A stretch of 64,000 nt of DNA from Actinopolyspora lacussalsi (GTDB lineage Bacteria; Actinomycetota; Actinomycetes; Mycobacteriales; Pseudonocardiaceae), in NCBI GenBank assembly GCA_030803735.1, contig JAURUC010000001.1:1993501-2057500 (forward strand), written 5' to 3'. Position 1 is the stretch's first letter; every line of letters begins with the position of its first letter. A program made the position numbers and the translations under genes. Of the stretch, positions 51,939 through 60,889 are shown piece after piece. A model generated the notes under the pieces. The model saw only the letters and a list, made by a program, of their open reading frames with translations. It ran no database searches and had not been told where the DNA came from.

Positions 51939-52736
51939 TCAGATATCGGCGGCCCCGTGCTCGAACAACTTGCCGGTGAGCCCGTCGACGATCCCGGGCG
52001 CAGCGCAGACGATGGCCTCGTCCCCCAGACCGTCGGTGGTTCCCGTGGCGGGCAGTCGCAGCCGCGCGCCCGCCTCCGCGGCTATCAGCGAACCGGCGGC
52101 CCAGTCCCATCGCGACAGGCCGTGTTCGTAGTAACCGTCCAGCCATCCGGCGGCGACAGCACACAGTTCGAGGGAAGCCGCACCACCGCGCCTGATGTCG
52201 CGTATCTCACCGGCCAGCTCCAACAACAGCGAAGCCTGTCGGACACGACGTTGCCGGAGATAACTGAATCCGGTACCGAGCAACGCCAGGTCGAGGCGAT
52301 GTGAATCGGCGACCCGGAGGGGCTCACCGTCGAGCTCGGCACCGTGGCCCACCGCGGCGCTCCAGACACGCCCCGACGGGGGTTCCACCACGGCACCCGC
52401 CAACGAGACGCCGTCCAGCTGCGCGGCGATCGAAACGGCGTACGCGGGGTAGCCGTAGAGATAGTTGACGGTTCCGTCGATGGGATCGACCACCCAACGC
52501 AGCCCCGCCTGTTCGGCCTCACCCCCCTCCTCCTCGCCGAGTACCGACTCGCCAGGCCGGAGTTCGGCGAGTCGCCGCCTGATCAGCTTCTCTACCGCCC
52601 GGTCCGCGGCCGTCACCACGTCCGTCTCGGTACTCTTCGTGTCCACCGCACCCGTGGTGACGATCTCGTTCCGCATGGTCATCGCCAGGTCGGCGGCCTC
52701 CCGCGCGACGAGCACCGAAGTGTCCCGCAGCCCCAC
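51939..52736 (-). CDS. suhB: Inositol-1-monophosphatase family protein (SuhB)
   Basis: Mg2+-dependent phosphatase acting on inositol-1-phosphate (and possibly fructose-1,6-bisphosphate), about 265 residues. Metal motifs: SVLGEEEGGEAEQAG (Glu), WVVDPIDGTVNYLYGYP (DPIDGT), and GLSRWDWAAGSLIAAEAGA (WDxAAG); RRGGAASLELCAVAAGWLDG is the substrate segment. In actinobacteria it supplies inositol for phosphatidylinositol and mycothiol. The start is uncertain; GTG 52736 (GLRDTSVLV) fits homologs, while GTG 52763 is also open. It is divergent from ppgK, as in Mtb. Confidence 0.92.
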   Translation of the reverse strand: MGLRDTSVLVAREAADLAMTMRNEIVTTGAVDTKSTETDVVTAADRAVEKLIRRRLAELRPGESVLGEEEGGEAEQAGLRWVVDPIDGTVNYLYGYPAYAVSIAAQLDGVSLAGAVVEPPSGRVWSAAVGHGAELDGEPLRVADSHRLDLALLGTGFSYLRQRRVRQASLLLELAGEIRDIRRGGAASLELCAVAAGWLDGYYEHGLSRWDWAAGSLIAAEAGARLRLPATGTTDGLGDEAIVCAAPGIVDGLTGKLFEHGAADI

Positions 52737-52764
52737 GGCGTCATACTGATGTGTCAAACCCACG

Positions 52765-52793
52765 TTCACATCGCAACACAGCGCGGTTAAAGT
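52765..52793 (+). promoter_or_regulatory. Sigma-70-type promoter of ppgK
   Basis: TTCACA (52765-52770) and TAAAGT (52788-52793) are separated by exactly 17 bp, four to five matches each to the consensus hexamers. They lie about 40 bp before the ppgK ATG, with AGGAAGG in between. The same region must also hold the start of divergent suhB transcription. Confidence 0.6.
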
Positions 52794-52832
52794 CTGCACA
52801 CCTCGTCCTGAATCGAATAGGAAGGATCAGGC

Positions 52833-53591
52833 ATGGGCACTGCCCGCGGATTCGGCATTGACATCGGCGGCTCCGGCATCAAGGGATGCCCGGTCGATGT
52901 CGAGGGTGGAGTCCTGGCCGACGAACGGCTGCGCATCTCGACTCCCCACCCCTCCACCCCGGAAGCCGTGGCCGATGTGGTCGCCGAGATCGTCGGCAAG
53001 TTCGGCTGGGACGGCCCGGTGGGCATCACACTACCGTGCGTGATCAAGAACGGCACGGCGTTGACGGCCGCCAACATCGACGAAGACTGGATCGATACAG
53101 ACGCTCAGGGGCTGTTCGCCAAGCGGCTCGGGCGAGCTCGTGAGCAAATCGTAATGCTCAACGACGCCGACGCCGCGGGGCTGGCCGAGATGCGCTTCGG
53201 CGCCGGAGTGGAGCGCGAATCCGGTCTCGTAGTCGTCCTCACATTCGGCACCGGCATAGGCAGCTCGGCGTTCCTGGACGGGCGTCTGCTGCCCAACACC
53301 GAACTCGGGCACATCGAGGTCGCCGGGAAGGACGCCGAGGCTGAGGCAGCGGCCTCGGTCAAGGACAACCTCGGACTCAGCTACGAGGAGTGGGCTCCCA
53401 GGGTGAGCAGGTACATCCAGGGTCTGGAGAAGTTCCTGTGGCCGGATCTGATCATCGCAGGGGGTGGTGTCAGCAAGAAGTCGCACAAGTGGCTGCCGCT
53501 GCTGCAGAACAGAACTCCGATCGTGGCGGCGTCGCTGAAGAACGACGCGGGTATAGTCGGTGCGGCATCAGCCGCCGCGCGACGCGCGTAG
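52833..53591 (+). CDS. ppgK: Polyphosphate glucokinase
   Basis: Phosphorylates glucose using inorganic polyphosphate (or ATP); actinobacterial ROK-family enzyme. 252 residues, ATG 52833 behind AGGAAGG. Phosphate-binding loop [16 protein letters not shown], catalytic Asp in [20 protein letters not shown] (here [12 protein letters not shown]), [20 protein letters not shown] and [14 protein letters not shown]. The family's ATP site variant [18 protein letters not shown] is present. Gene order suhB-ppgK-sigA is as in Mtb (Rv2701c-Rv2703). Confidence 0.95.
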   Translation: MGTARGFGIDIGGSGIKGCPVDVEGGVLADERLRISTPHPSTPEAVADVVAEIVGKFGWDGPVGITLPCVIKNGTALTAANIDEDWIDTDAQGLFAKRLGRAREQIVMLNDADAAGLAEMRFGAGVERESGLVVVLTFGTGIGSSAFLDGRLLPNTELGHIEVAGKDAEAEAAASVKDNLGLSYEEWAPRVSRYIQGLEKFLWPDLIIAGGGVSKKSHKWLPLLQNRTPIVAASLKNDAGIVGAASAAARRA

Positions 53592-53782
53592 TATCCGGCT
53601 ACGGTGCGAAGACAACCGCACCGCGACTTCCCGAGCCGTGCACCGGGCGTTCCCGCGACGGGAGCGTGCGGCGCGGGCCCGGGGGTTGGTGCGCCGAATG
53701 GGGAATGTGGCTTCCGAGCGCGACGAACTCGGGGCGTCGGAGACCCGTGCACACGACACGGTGTTCTGATCAGCCTTGCAGC

Positions 53783-53812
53783 GGAACCACACTCACCTGA
53801 CGCAGTTACAAT
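53783..53812 (+). promoter_or_regulatory. Candidate promoters of sigA (TACAAT -10, plus GGAAC-N17-GTT)
   Basis: TACAAT (53807-53812) is an excellent -10 box about 135 bp before the sigA start, with no strong -35. Overlapping it, GGAAC (53783-53787) and GTT (53805-53807) are 17 bp apart, close to the -35/-10 pattern of SigR/SigH/SigE-type stress sigma factors. Streptomyces hrdB is known to have a SigR-dependent promoter, so stress induction of sigA is plausible here. Confidence 0.45.
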
Positions 53813-53945
53813 GGAACACGTCCCACCGAATTCACGGCCTTCCGGCACGCCTCGTAGGGCTCGAACGGTGGGTTGTCCCCGACCCCTGGCGGCCGAGGTT
53901 TCGCGCCCCCGGCCAGCCCTGACAGACCGTCGCGAAAGGGCGTAC

Positions 53946-55412
53946 GTGGCAGCCGCAGAAACCGCAACCCGACGCTCCGGCTCCGCTGCAGCATCAGGCG
54001 GGGCCCGGTCCGAGCCCAACAAGACGAAGACCGCTTCGAACGCGGACACGGCTCCCGAGGCCGAGACCGACGAAGCACCGAAATCCTCGTCCACCGGCAA
54101 GAAGAGCTCCAAGGGATCGACCACGACAAAGTCGAGCGGAACCAAGTCGAGCGGGACGAAATCGACCGGCCGCAAGAGCGCTTCCAAGTCGTCGGCGAAG
54201 TCGACGACGAAGAAGACGGCCAAGTCGGCCGGTGACGACACCGCGTCCCAATCGACGGGCGAGTCGACTCCGGACCAGGCCAACGGCGAGAACCTGGAGA
54301 TCGACGAACCGATCGAGACCGATCTGAGTTCGGCCAACATCGGAGACGGCGAGCTCGACGACATCGAGGTCGACATCCCCGAGGAGCCGGAGGTCGTCGA
54401 GGACGAGGAAGGCAAGACCGACCCGGACTTCGTCTGGGACGAGGAGGAGTCCGAAGCTCTCCGGCAGGCCCGCAAGGATGCCGAGCTGACAGCTTCGGCC
54501 GACTCAGTGCGTGCCTATCTCAAGCAGATCGGCAAGGTCGCGCTGCTCAACGCGGAGGAGGAGGTCGAACTCGCCAAGCGAATCGAGGCGGGCCTCTACG
54601 CCGCCGAGCGACTGCGGCAGGCGGAGGAAGCGGGCGAGATGCCCCCCTTGCAGCTGCGGCGGGACCTGCGCTGGATCGTGCGCGACGGTGAGCGTGCGAA
54701 GAGCCACCTGCTGGAAGCCAACCTGCGGTTGGTGGTGAGCCTGGCCAAGCGCTACACCGGGCGGGGAATGGCCTTTCTGGACCTGATCCAGGAGGGAAAC
54801 CTGGGCCTGATCCGTGCGGTCGAGAAGTTCGACTACACCAAGGGCTACAAGTTCTCCACCTACGCCACCTGGTGGATCCGACAGGCGATCACACGCGCCA
54901 TGGCGGACCAGGCCCGCACGATCCGTATTCCGGTCCACATGGTCGAGGTCATCAACAAACTCGGCCGTATCCAGCGTGAACTGCTGCAGGATCTGGGGCG
55001 CGAGCCCACTCCGGAAGAGCTCGCCAAGGAGATGGACATCTCCCCCGAGAAGGTACTGGAGATCCAGCAGTACGCCAGGGAACCCATCTCGCTCGACCAG
55101 ACCATCGGTGACGAGGGCGACAGCCAGCTCGGTGACTTCATCGAGGACTCCGAAGCCGTGGTGGCCGTGGACGCGGTCTCGTTCACCCTGTTGCAGGACC
55201 AGCTGCAGTCGGTGCTGCAAACGCTCTCGGAACGGGAGGCCGGTGTGGTCCGCCTCCGGTTCGGACTCACCGACGGACAGCCACGCACGCTGGACGAGAT
55301 CGGACAGGTTTACGGCGTCACCAGGGAACGCATTCGCCAGATCGAGTCCAAGACGATGTCGAAACTCCGGCACCCTTCGCGGTCCCAGGTACTGCGCGAC
55401 TACCTGGACTGA
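53946..55412 (+). CDS. sigA: Principal RNA polymerase sigma factor (SigA/HrdB)
   Basis: Essential housekeeping sigma factor, 488 residues from GTG 53946. The first ~110 residues are a Lys/Ser/Thr/Ala-rich basic tail with short [11 protein letters not shown] repeats, then an acidic stretch ([24 protein letters not shown]), both typical of actinobacterial SigA. Conserved regions: 1.2 [20 protein letters not shown]; 2 [60 protein letters not shown]; 3 [19 protein letters not shown]; 4 [40 protein letters not shown], with [12 protein letters not shown]. Its 5' region may hold stress and vegetative promoters. Confidence 0.97.
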   Translation: MAAAETATRRSGSAAASGGARSEPNKTKTASNADTAPEAETDEAPKSSSTGKKSSKGSTTTKSSGTKSSGTKSTGRKSASKSSAKSTTKKTAKSAGDDTASQSTGESTPDQANGENLEIDEPIETDLSSANIGDGELDDIEVDIPEEPEVVEDEEGKTDPDFVWDEEESEALRQARKDAELTASADSVRAYLKQIGKVALLNAEEEVELAKRIEAGLYAAERLRQAEEAGEMPPLQLRRDLRWIVRDGERAKSHLLEANLRLVVSLAKRYTGRGMAFLDLIQEGNLGLIRAVEKFDYTKGYKFSTYATWWIRQAITRAMADQARTIRIPVHMVEVINKLGRIQRELLQDLGREPTPEELAKEMDISPEKVLEIQQYAREPISLDQTIGDEGDSQLGDFIEDSEAVVAVDAVSFTLLQDQLQSVLQTLSEREAGVVRLRFGLTDGQPRTLDEIGQVYGVTRERIRQIESKTMSKLRHPSRSQVLRDYLD

Positions 55413-55633
55413 GTGATCCGTTACGGGCCCGTGCCCGCTCGGGGTTCTCCCGGGTGGGGCGGTTCCCGCCAGGCGTGGCGGGGCACTTCGTGGGAACCAC
55501 ACCGTGTGCCCCGCGGCCCGGCAGTACTTCCGGTTCACCGTCTTCCGAACGGGGCTGGCCAATGGGATCGTGCGGCCGGGTGAACGTGTTCCAACACCCG
55601 AAATCACACTCACTCCGGCAGCCCCGGAACCGC

Positions 55634-55663
55634 GCCCGCCCCGAACGGGGCCGGGCGCTTTTT
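55634..55663 (+). terminator. GC-rich hairpin plus T5 terminator
   Basis: gcccg-cccc-g (55634-55643) pairs with c-gggg (55646-55650) and cgggc (55652-55656), with one bulged C and a 2-nt loop, followed within two bases by TTTTT (55659-55663). It is 220 bp downstream of sigA, rather far for the sigA mRNA itself. Confidence 0.6.
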
Positions 55664-55994
55664 CGTGTCGGCTCCGAACCCGCCCGAAGCGAAGTCCCGC
55701 CGCTCGCCCATGGGTGACGGACGGCGGGGCGCCACTCGCCGCGGCCACACCGCGGCCACGAGGCCGGGAGCCTGATCGTGAATGGCCTCGGCCGGGTCGT
55801 TCGGTCCGTCCACCCGTTCCGGAGAGGCCTCCGAGCGATACACCCCTCGCGAAAAGTGATCGGGGACACATTTTTCGTGCCACAGGTCGGGAACAGGACG
55901 ACTCAGCCCGTTCGCCCACAGCGGAACCCTTGGCGTCGCAGCAAGCGAAAATATGCCGAAAAACATACTGAAGAGCTATTGCTTTTTGATTCAC

Positions 55995-56009
55995 ATCACA
56001 GATCGTGAT
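55995..56009. promoter_or_regulatory. ATCAC-N5-GTGAT dyad in AT-rich leader
   Basis: A perfect 5+5+5 dyad (atcac agatc gtgat) inside the most AT-rich stretch of this gap, about 250 bp upstream of the DUF7455 start. Possible operator; no regulator can be named. Confidence 0.3.
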
Positions 56010-56219
56010 CGACCAACAGTATTGTTTTCGCTGGTCAGCATGCCAATGGCAGGCAGGGCTACAGTGTGCTCCCGCTCACTCCGCCATTCGGGCATTTCCG
56101 GGTGACGCAAGTCGCTGATCGAGGTTGGAACAGTGACGCGAGCCCAAGTGTCTGTAAGAGTGGAACTTGCGACACCGGCCCCGTCGCCAGCGGGCTACCG
56201 GTGGTTGCAGCAGGATCGA

Positions 56220-56241
56220 GGCGTCGGGTACCCCCGACGCC
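56220..56241 (+). promoter_or_regulatory. 9-bp hairpin next to the DUF7455 ribosome site
   Basis: GGCGTCGGG (56220-56228) and CCCGACGCC (56233-56241) form a perfect stem with a 4-nt loop. The ribosome site GGAGGGAG begins only about six bases later. A stem this close to the translation start may tune initiation or mark a processed 5' end. Confidence 0.45.
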
Positions 56242-56260
56242 GGGACGGAGGGAGATTCCG

Positions 56261-56455
56261 ATGCCTGACACACTCACCCGCCCCGAGTTGACCGCCGCCG
56301 ACCGCTGTGACCGCTGCGGGGCCGCCGCAAAGCTCAGGGCAGTTCTCCAGTCCGGCGGAGAACTGCTGTTCTGCGGACACCACGCCCGTGAGTTCAAGTC
56401 GGGACTCAGCGAGATCGAGGCGGATCTGCAGGAAGACGAACAGATCGAACTCTGA
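56261..56455 (+). CDS. DUF7455 small zinc-binding protein
   Basis: Protein of 64 residues, ATG 56261 behind GGAGGGAG. TAADRCDRCGAAAKLRAVL gives a CxxC, and GELLFCGHHAREFKSGL a CGHH, together a C2-CH-type zinc site. The C-terminus is acidic (EIEADLQEDEQIEL). Very conserved and usually found near sigA in actinomycetes; it may bind nucleic acid or polymerase, but no function is established. It is followed by a strong terminator at 56560. Confidence 0.88.
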   Translation: MPDTLTRPELTAADRCDRCGAAAKLRAVLQSGGELLFCGHHAREFKSGLSEIEADLQEDEQIEL

Positions 56456-56559
56456 GATCACGGTTACCGGACCCTCGGGACGCCGGACGAGCCGAGCAGT
56501 CGGTGAATCCGGCCACCCGGCGAACTCCGGAGCCGGTTCCGGGGATGGAACCACAACGA

Positions 56560-56589
56560 GTGCCCGGTCGGATTCCTCCGGCCGGGCAC
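56560..56589 (+). terminator. Terminator of the DUF7455 gene
   Basis: GTGCCCGGTCGGA (56560-56572) pairs over 13 bp with TCCGGCCGGGCAC (56577-56589), including one G-U, loop TTCC. T-rich sequence follows (ttcgtgtttcgttc). The remainder of the 56456-56778 gap has no gene. Confidence 0.75.
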
Positions 56590-56778
56590 TTCGTGTTTCG
56601 TTCCTTCTCACCCCGCTGGCTCCCCTGCCCCACTGCCCTTGCCCCACTGGCCTTGCCCCACCGGAGCCGGACGGCTCCGGACCGGAAGCGGCGGGAGGCA
56701 CCGGCGGCCACCCCGATACCGGCCCGGATGCCGAGACGTCGTCAGGAACCCGGGCACGTAACCGGAAGCCCGAGCACG

Positions 56779-58593
56779 TCACCAGGAACGAAGGGTGGCG
56801 ATGCGCTCCTCCAGCTGTTCGATGCTGGCGCTGGCGGTGGCCGGCCCGCCACAGACGCGACGCAACTCCTTGTGAATCGCCCCGTAGGGCTTGCCGGTCC
56901 GCTGGTGATGCAGTGAAACCACCTTGTTGAGTTCCTTGCGCAGCTCCTTGAGGCGCTCCTGGACACTCTGCGAACGCTGCTTGTCGGCGCCGGACTGCCC
57001 GTCACCGGACGATCCACCCTGCTGCGAAGCGCCCCTCGGTGGCGTGGCCTGCTCCGCCTTGTACTGCTTCTCGCGCTTGTCAACCTCGCGCAGCTGATCC
57101 TGCTGGCGCTGCTGCAACAGCGCTCGCACCTGGTCCGGCTCCAGCAGACCGGGCAACCCGATGTAGTCCTGCTCCTCCTCGGTGGTGGCGAAGGCAGCGG
57201 TACCGAACGAGGAGCCGTCGTAAATCACCTGGTCCAGCTCGGCCTCGGCACCCAGCGAGGTGTAGGGCTGCTCGTTCTCCCCCGGCTCGTCGCGCTGCCG
57301 GTTGGCCTCGACCAGTTCCTCGTCGTTCCAGCCCTCCTTCTCCCGGTGCGGCTTGCCGAGCACGTGGTCGCGATCGGCCTCCAGCTGGCTGGCGAGTTCG
57401 AGCAGCACGGGCACGCTGGGCAGGAAAATACTGGCGGTCTCGCCGGAGCGGCGGGCACGTACGAACCGGCCGATGACCTGTGCGAAGAACAGCGGGGTGG
57501 AGGCACTCGTGGCGTAGACCCCCACCGCGAGCCGCGGCACGTCCACTCCCTCGCTGACCATGCGCACCGCCACCATCCAACGGTCGTCGGACTCGGCGAA
57601 GGCGGCGATTCGCTCGGAGGCCTGCGGATCGTCGGAAACCACCACGACCGGTTCCGTTCCACTGATGCGTCGCAGCGTCTTGGCGTAGGAACGGGCGCTC
57701 TTCTGGTCCGAGGCGATCACCAACCCGCCCGCGTCCGGCATCCCGTCGCGGCGGAGGTGGGTGAGTCTGGTGTCGGCGGCCTGCAGGACGGAGGGAATCC
57801 ATTCCCCACCGGGATCGAGCGCGGTGCGCCAGGCGCGCGCGGTCTGCTCGGCGGTCATGGGCTCGCCCAACCTGGCGGTGAACTCGTCACCGGCGCTGGT
57901 GCGCCAGCGGGCCTCGCCCGAGTAGGCGAGGAAAATGACCGGCCGGACCACACCGTCCCGCAGCGCGTCGGAATAGCCGTACAGATGATCGGCCTTGCTG
58001 CGCTGCGCCCCGTCGGAGTCGGGCTCGTAGGTGATGAACGGGATGGGGTTGTCGTCGGAACGGAACGGTGTACCGGTGAGGCTGAGCCTGCGCTCTGCGG
58101 GGGTGAATGCCTCCCGAACCGCGTCGCCCCAGGATTTGGCATCGCCCGCGTGGTGGACCTCGTCCAGAATCACCAGGGTTTTTCTGCGCTCGGTTCGCAC
58201 CCGGTGCAGATTGGGATGCGAGGCGACCTGTGCGTAAGTGAGCGCGACACCACGATAGTCACGGGAGGTCGTACCGTCGGAGTTGCTGAACTCGGAGTCG
58301 ATCGGGATCCCGGCGCCGCCCGCGGCGAGCGCCCACTGATGCTTGAGGTGCTCGGTGGGGGTAACCACCGTCACAGCCTCCACCGTCCGGTCGGCCAACA
58401 ACTCGGCGGCGACGCGCAGCCCGAAAGTGGTCTTACCCGCTCCCGGCGTCGCCACCGCCATGAAGTCGCGTGGTTTGCTCGCCAGGTACCTCGTCAACGC
58501 TCTGCGCTGCCACGCACGCAGCGGCTTCTCGTTGGCCTGTGACGGGTCGCTGAGCACCGAACGAACGGATTGGTCAACTTGCGCCTCGGACAC
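56779..58593 (-). CDS. XPB/UvsW-like DEAD/DEAH-box helicase
   Basis: Superfamily 2 DNA helicase/translocase of 604 residues. Motifs: Q-like LRAWQRRALTRYL; I AVATPGAGKTTFGLRVAAEL; Ia VVTPTEHLKHQW; II VILDEVHHAGDAKSW (DEVH); III SLTGTPFRSDD; IV VIASDQKSARSYAKTL; V VRMVSEGVDVPRLAVGVYAT; VI FFAQVIGRFVRARR (QxxGRxxR). The C-terminal ~150 residues are Gln/Lys-rich coiled-coil-like with RTGKPYGAIHKELRRVCGGP at the end. Start at GTG 58593 (AAAGGAG 12 bases upstream); TTG 58623 is possible. Probable role in DNA repair. Independent of the neighbouring divergent gene. Confidence 0.9.
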   Translation of the reverse strand: MSEAQVDQSVRSVLSDPSQANEKPLRAWQRRALTRYLASKPRDFMAVATPGAGKTTFGLRVAAELLADRTVEAVTVVTPTEHLKHQWALAAGGAGIPIDSEFSNSDGTTSRDYRGVALTYAQVASHPNLHRVRTERRKTLVILDEVHHAGDAKSWGDAVREAFTPAERRLSLTGTPFRSDDNPIPFITYEPDSDGAQRSKADHLYGYSDALRDGVVRPVIFLAYSGEARWRTSAGDEFTARLGEPMTAEQTARAWRTALDPGGEWIPSVLQAADTRLTHLRRDGMPDAGGLVIASDQKSARSYAKTLRRISGTEPVVVVSDDPQASERIAAFAESDDRWMVAVRMVSEGVDVPRLAVGVYATSASTPLFFAQVIGRFVRARRSGETASIFLPSVPVLLELASQLEADRDHVLGKPHREKEGWNDEELVEANRQRDEPGENEQPYTSLGAEAELDQVIYDGSSFGTAAFATTEEEQDYIGLPGLLEPDQVRALLQQRQQDQLREVDKREKQYKAEQATPPRGASQQGGSSGDGQSGADKQRSQSVQERLKELRKELNKVVSLHHQRTGKPYGAIHKELRRVCGGPATASASIEQLEERIATLRSW

Positions 58594-58819
58594 GCTCGTC
58601 TGCCACTCCTTTCCGATCAACACCCGCGGCCGGAGTCATCCGCCTCCGATCGGCCGAAACCCTCGGCAACGATACTTCCGCGCGGCACCAAGAACCTCCG
58701 GGAGCCTACCGCTCGACCACTCGCCAACGAGCCCGCAGGGGCGGGGGCGCCGGAGAATGAAACCCCGCGACGACTACCGGGCGCACTACGGACACCGGCG
58801 ACGACATACTGGAGGTGGT

Positions 58820-60046
58820 ATGAATCCGAGTTCGAACCGCGACGGGCGGGAACGCTCCCGCAGCCGAGCGAGCGGACCGAGACGCCTGGTGGTCCAAACC
58901 CTGCGCAAGTCGTGGAACGACGACATCTTCTCGGAGTCGGCGGCCGCCGCGTTCTGGCAAACGCTCTCCCTGCCGCCGCTGCTGCTGGGACTGCTGGGCA
59001 GCCTGGGGTTCGTGGGTGAGTGGCTGGGCCCCGAAGTGGTCGAGACCATGCAGCGCAGAGTCGTGGGATTCGCCGGAACGATCTTCAGCGACAACGTCGT
59101 CGACCAGATCATCCATCCCACGGTCGCCGACATCCTGACCAGCGGGCGGACGAGGGTCGTCTCGGTGGCGTTCCTGCTGTCGCTGTGGGCCGGTTCCTCG
59201 GCCCTGGCCTCGTTGATCGACTCGATCACGCTGGCCTACGACCAGTACATGGTGCGTAACGCGATCTGGCAACGGGTACTGGCACTGTTGCTGTACCTGG
59301 TCAGCCTGGTCGCCGCGATGCTCATCCTGCCGCTGACCGCGCTGGGGCCGCGCTGGCTGCTCGACGTGCTGCCCGAGTGGCTCCGTGCGGACGTGACCGT
59401 GCTCATCCGGCTGTTGTACTTCCCGGTCACCGGGGTACTGCTGGTACTGGCGCTGGCGACGCTGTACAAACTCGCGCTGCCCCGCAAGCTTCCCTGGCAT
59501 CGCGGGTTGCCCGGCGCGCTGCTGGCGATGGTGGTGTTCCTGTGCTCCAGCGTGGGGCTGCGCCTCTACATCACCTGGGTGACCAGCACCGGATACACCT
59601 ACGGTGCGTTGGCCACTCCGATAGCCTTCCTGCTGTTCGCCTTCTTCATCGGATTCGCGGTGGTGGGCGGAGCGCAGTTCAACAACGCGATTCAACGCAC
59701 CTGGCCCGCCGGGATGACGCGACGGGAACGGCGGCGCTGGCGGCGCCTGGAGATGCAACGTGCCGCCCAGCGGTTGCGCACCGAACGTGGCTACGAAGCC
59801 TGGCGTGGCGGTACGGGGCACGACAGGACGGAGTACGAGCGGACAGGGCGGGACAGGACAGAGCACGACAGGACAGCGCAGGACCGGGAGCACGACACCA
59901 CGTCCGAGGACTGCGGCGCCACGACGAATTCCGCTCCCACAACCGGGGACTCCGACGGTGCCCGCGGGCCGGATTCACCCGGCGCGGGACCGGGTACCGA
60001 ACCTCCGCACCGCGGGCGACCGCCGACCGAACCGAATTCGGAATGA
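58820..60046 (+). CDS. YihY/virulence factor BrkB family membrane protein
   Basis: Inner-membrane protein of 408 residues, ATG 58820 four bases after GGAGG. Six helices of the YihY fold: LSLPPLLLGLLGSLGFVGEW, VSVAFLLSLWAGSSALASLI, WQRVLALLLYLVSLVAAMLI, LLYFPVTGVLLVLALATLYK, GLPGALLAMVVFLCSSVGLR and LATPIAFLLFAFFIGFAVVG. Conserved QTLSLPP, ALASLIDSITLAYD and GAQFNNAIQR segments. The cytosolic C-terminus has a short-repeat tail (DRTEYERTGRDRTEHDRT) followed by a disordered acidic end. Function unknown despite the old BrkB name. Confidence 0.9.
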   Translation: MNPSSNRDGRERSRSRASGPRRLVVQTLRKSWNDDIFSESAAAAFWQTLSLPPLLLGLLGSLGFVGEWLGPEVVETMQRRVVGFAGTIFSDNVVDQIIHPTVADILTSGRTRVVSVAFLLSLWAGSSALASLIDSITLAYDQYMVRNAIWQRVLALLLYLVSLVAAMLILPLTALGPRWLLDVLPEWLRADVTVLIRLLYFPVTGVLLVLALATLYKLALPRKLPWHRGLPGALLAMVVFLCSSVGLRLYITWVTSTGYTYGALATPIAFLLFAFFIGFAVVGGAQFNNAIQRTWPAGMTRRERRRWRRLEMQRAAQRLRTERGYEAWRGGTGHDRTEYERTGRDRTEHDRTAQDREHDTTSEDCGATTNSAPTTGDSDGARGPDSPGAGPGTEPPHRGRPPTEPNSE

Positions 60047-60066
60047 GGCACGGAACGAGATCGGCC

Positions 60067-60321
60067 CTACTCGTCGTCGCCACCACCGGGCGGGAGCCCC
60101 TCGAAGATCTCCTTGCACTCCGGGCACACCGGGGAGCCGGGCTTGGCCGATTTGGTGACCGGGAACACCTCGCCGCACAGGGCGACCACGTGGCTCCCCA
60201 TCACGGCACTCTCGGCGATCTTGTCCTTCTGGACGTAGTGAAAAACCTCGGGCCGGTCGTCACTGGTCTGCTCGGTGTTCTCCGGCCGGGTATCGGTCTC
60301 CGGAAGAGTAGTCGTAGTCAT
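60067..60321 (-). CDS. DUF3039 family protein
   Basis: Small protein of 84 residues, ATG 60321 (MTTTTLPET). Core: PEVFHYVQKDKIAESAVMGS, HVVALCGEVFPVTKSAKPGS, PVCPECKEIFEGLPPG, with a lone Cys and a CxxC pair that may bind zinc. There is no obvious ribosome site, and ATG 60342 is in frame upstream. Conserved in actinobacteria, function unknown. It is followed on the other side by the DUF3099 gene on the same strand. Confidence 0.85.
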   Translation of the reverse strand: MTTTTLPETDTRPENTEQTSDDRPEVFHYVQKDKIAESAVMGSHVVALCGEVFPVTKSAKPGSPVCPECKEIFEGLPPGGGDDE

Positions 60322-60406
60322 AACACCATGATGCCCCACCACGTGGGACCGCGACGCCGTCCGGTAGCGGCCGAGCCGAGGAACCGCCCCGGAAGGGCCA
60401 CGACCG

Positions 60407-60733
60407 TCATTCCCCGTCGATCACCCGGTGCTCCGTGTCCTCCAGCTCACGCTTCCGGGAATCGCGGTGGTACCGGTTGACGTGCTCGCTCTTACGAGGA
60501 GGCCGGTCATTGGCCACCAACACCGCTATCCAGGGCAACGGGATGGAGACGGCGATGATGATCAGGGACAGCCACCAGATCGGGTAAACCATGACGGCCG
60601 CCACCAGACAGGGGATGCGCAAGGACATCATCAGCGCGTACTTCTTGCGCCTGGCCGCTTGCTGATCGTCGTACGACGGCTCTGCCTCGGTGATGAGCAC
60701 CGGGGTGTCGTCACTACGCTGGGAGCCACTCAC
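60407..60733 (-). CDS. DUF3099 family membrane protein
   Basis: Protein of 108 residues, GTG 60733 with GGAGG seven bases upstream. An N-terminal conserved stretch VLITEAEPSYDDQQAARRKK is followed by two membrane helices (YALMMSLRIPCLVAAVMVYP and WWLSLIIIAVSIPLPWIAVL). A basic C-terminal tail follows (KSEHVNRYHRDSRKRELED). Function unknown; conserved in actinomycetes. Both ends face the cytosol in the simplest model. Confidence 0.85.
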   Translation of the reverse strand: MSGSQRSDDTPVLITEAEPSYDDQQAARRKKYALMMSLRIPCLVAAVMVYPIWWLSLIIIAVSIPLPWIAVLVANDRPPRKSEHVNRYHRDSRKRELEDTEHRVIDGE

Positions 60734-60889
60734 GACACCACCTCCACACTCACATCGTCCCACTCGACCGTCCCACCGCACATCCCCGGCGTGATTCGTC
60801 CCGGAGGACGCTGGCGAGCGCGCGGTACCGGCGACCCCGGACGACGCCGCCGGATCACGGGTGTGCCCGAATCCGGAGGACACCGACGT

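Larger units (their letters stand above)
55413..56260. other. 848-bp non-coding region after sigA with terminators and AT-rich leader
   Basis: No coding frame looks real here. From left to right: a compound hairpin with arms ggttccc (55461-55467) / gggaacc (55492-55498) enclosing gcca/tggc; a terminator at 55634-55663; and an AT-rich island (about 55940-56035) containing the dyad ATCACagatcGTGAT (55995-56009) and ctttttgattcac. The last 220 bp form the leader of the DUF7455 gene, ending in a 9-bp hairpin (56220-56241). Such length with internal terminators suggests at least one small transcript between sigA and 56261. Confidence 0.45.
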
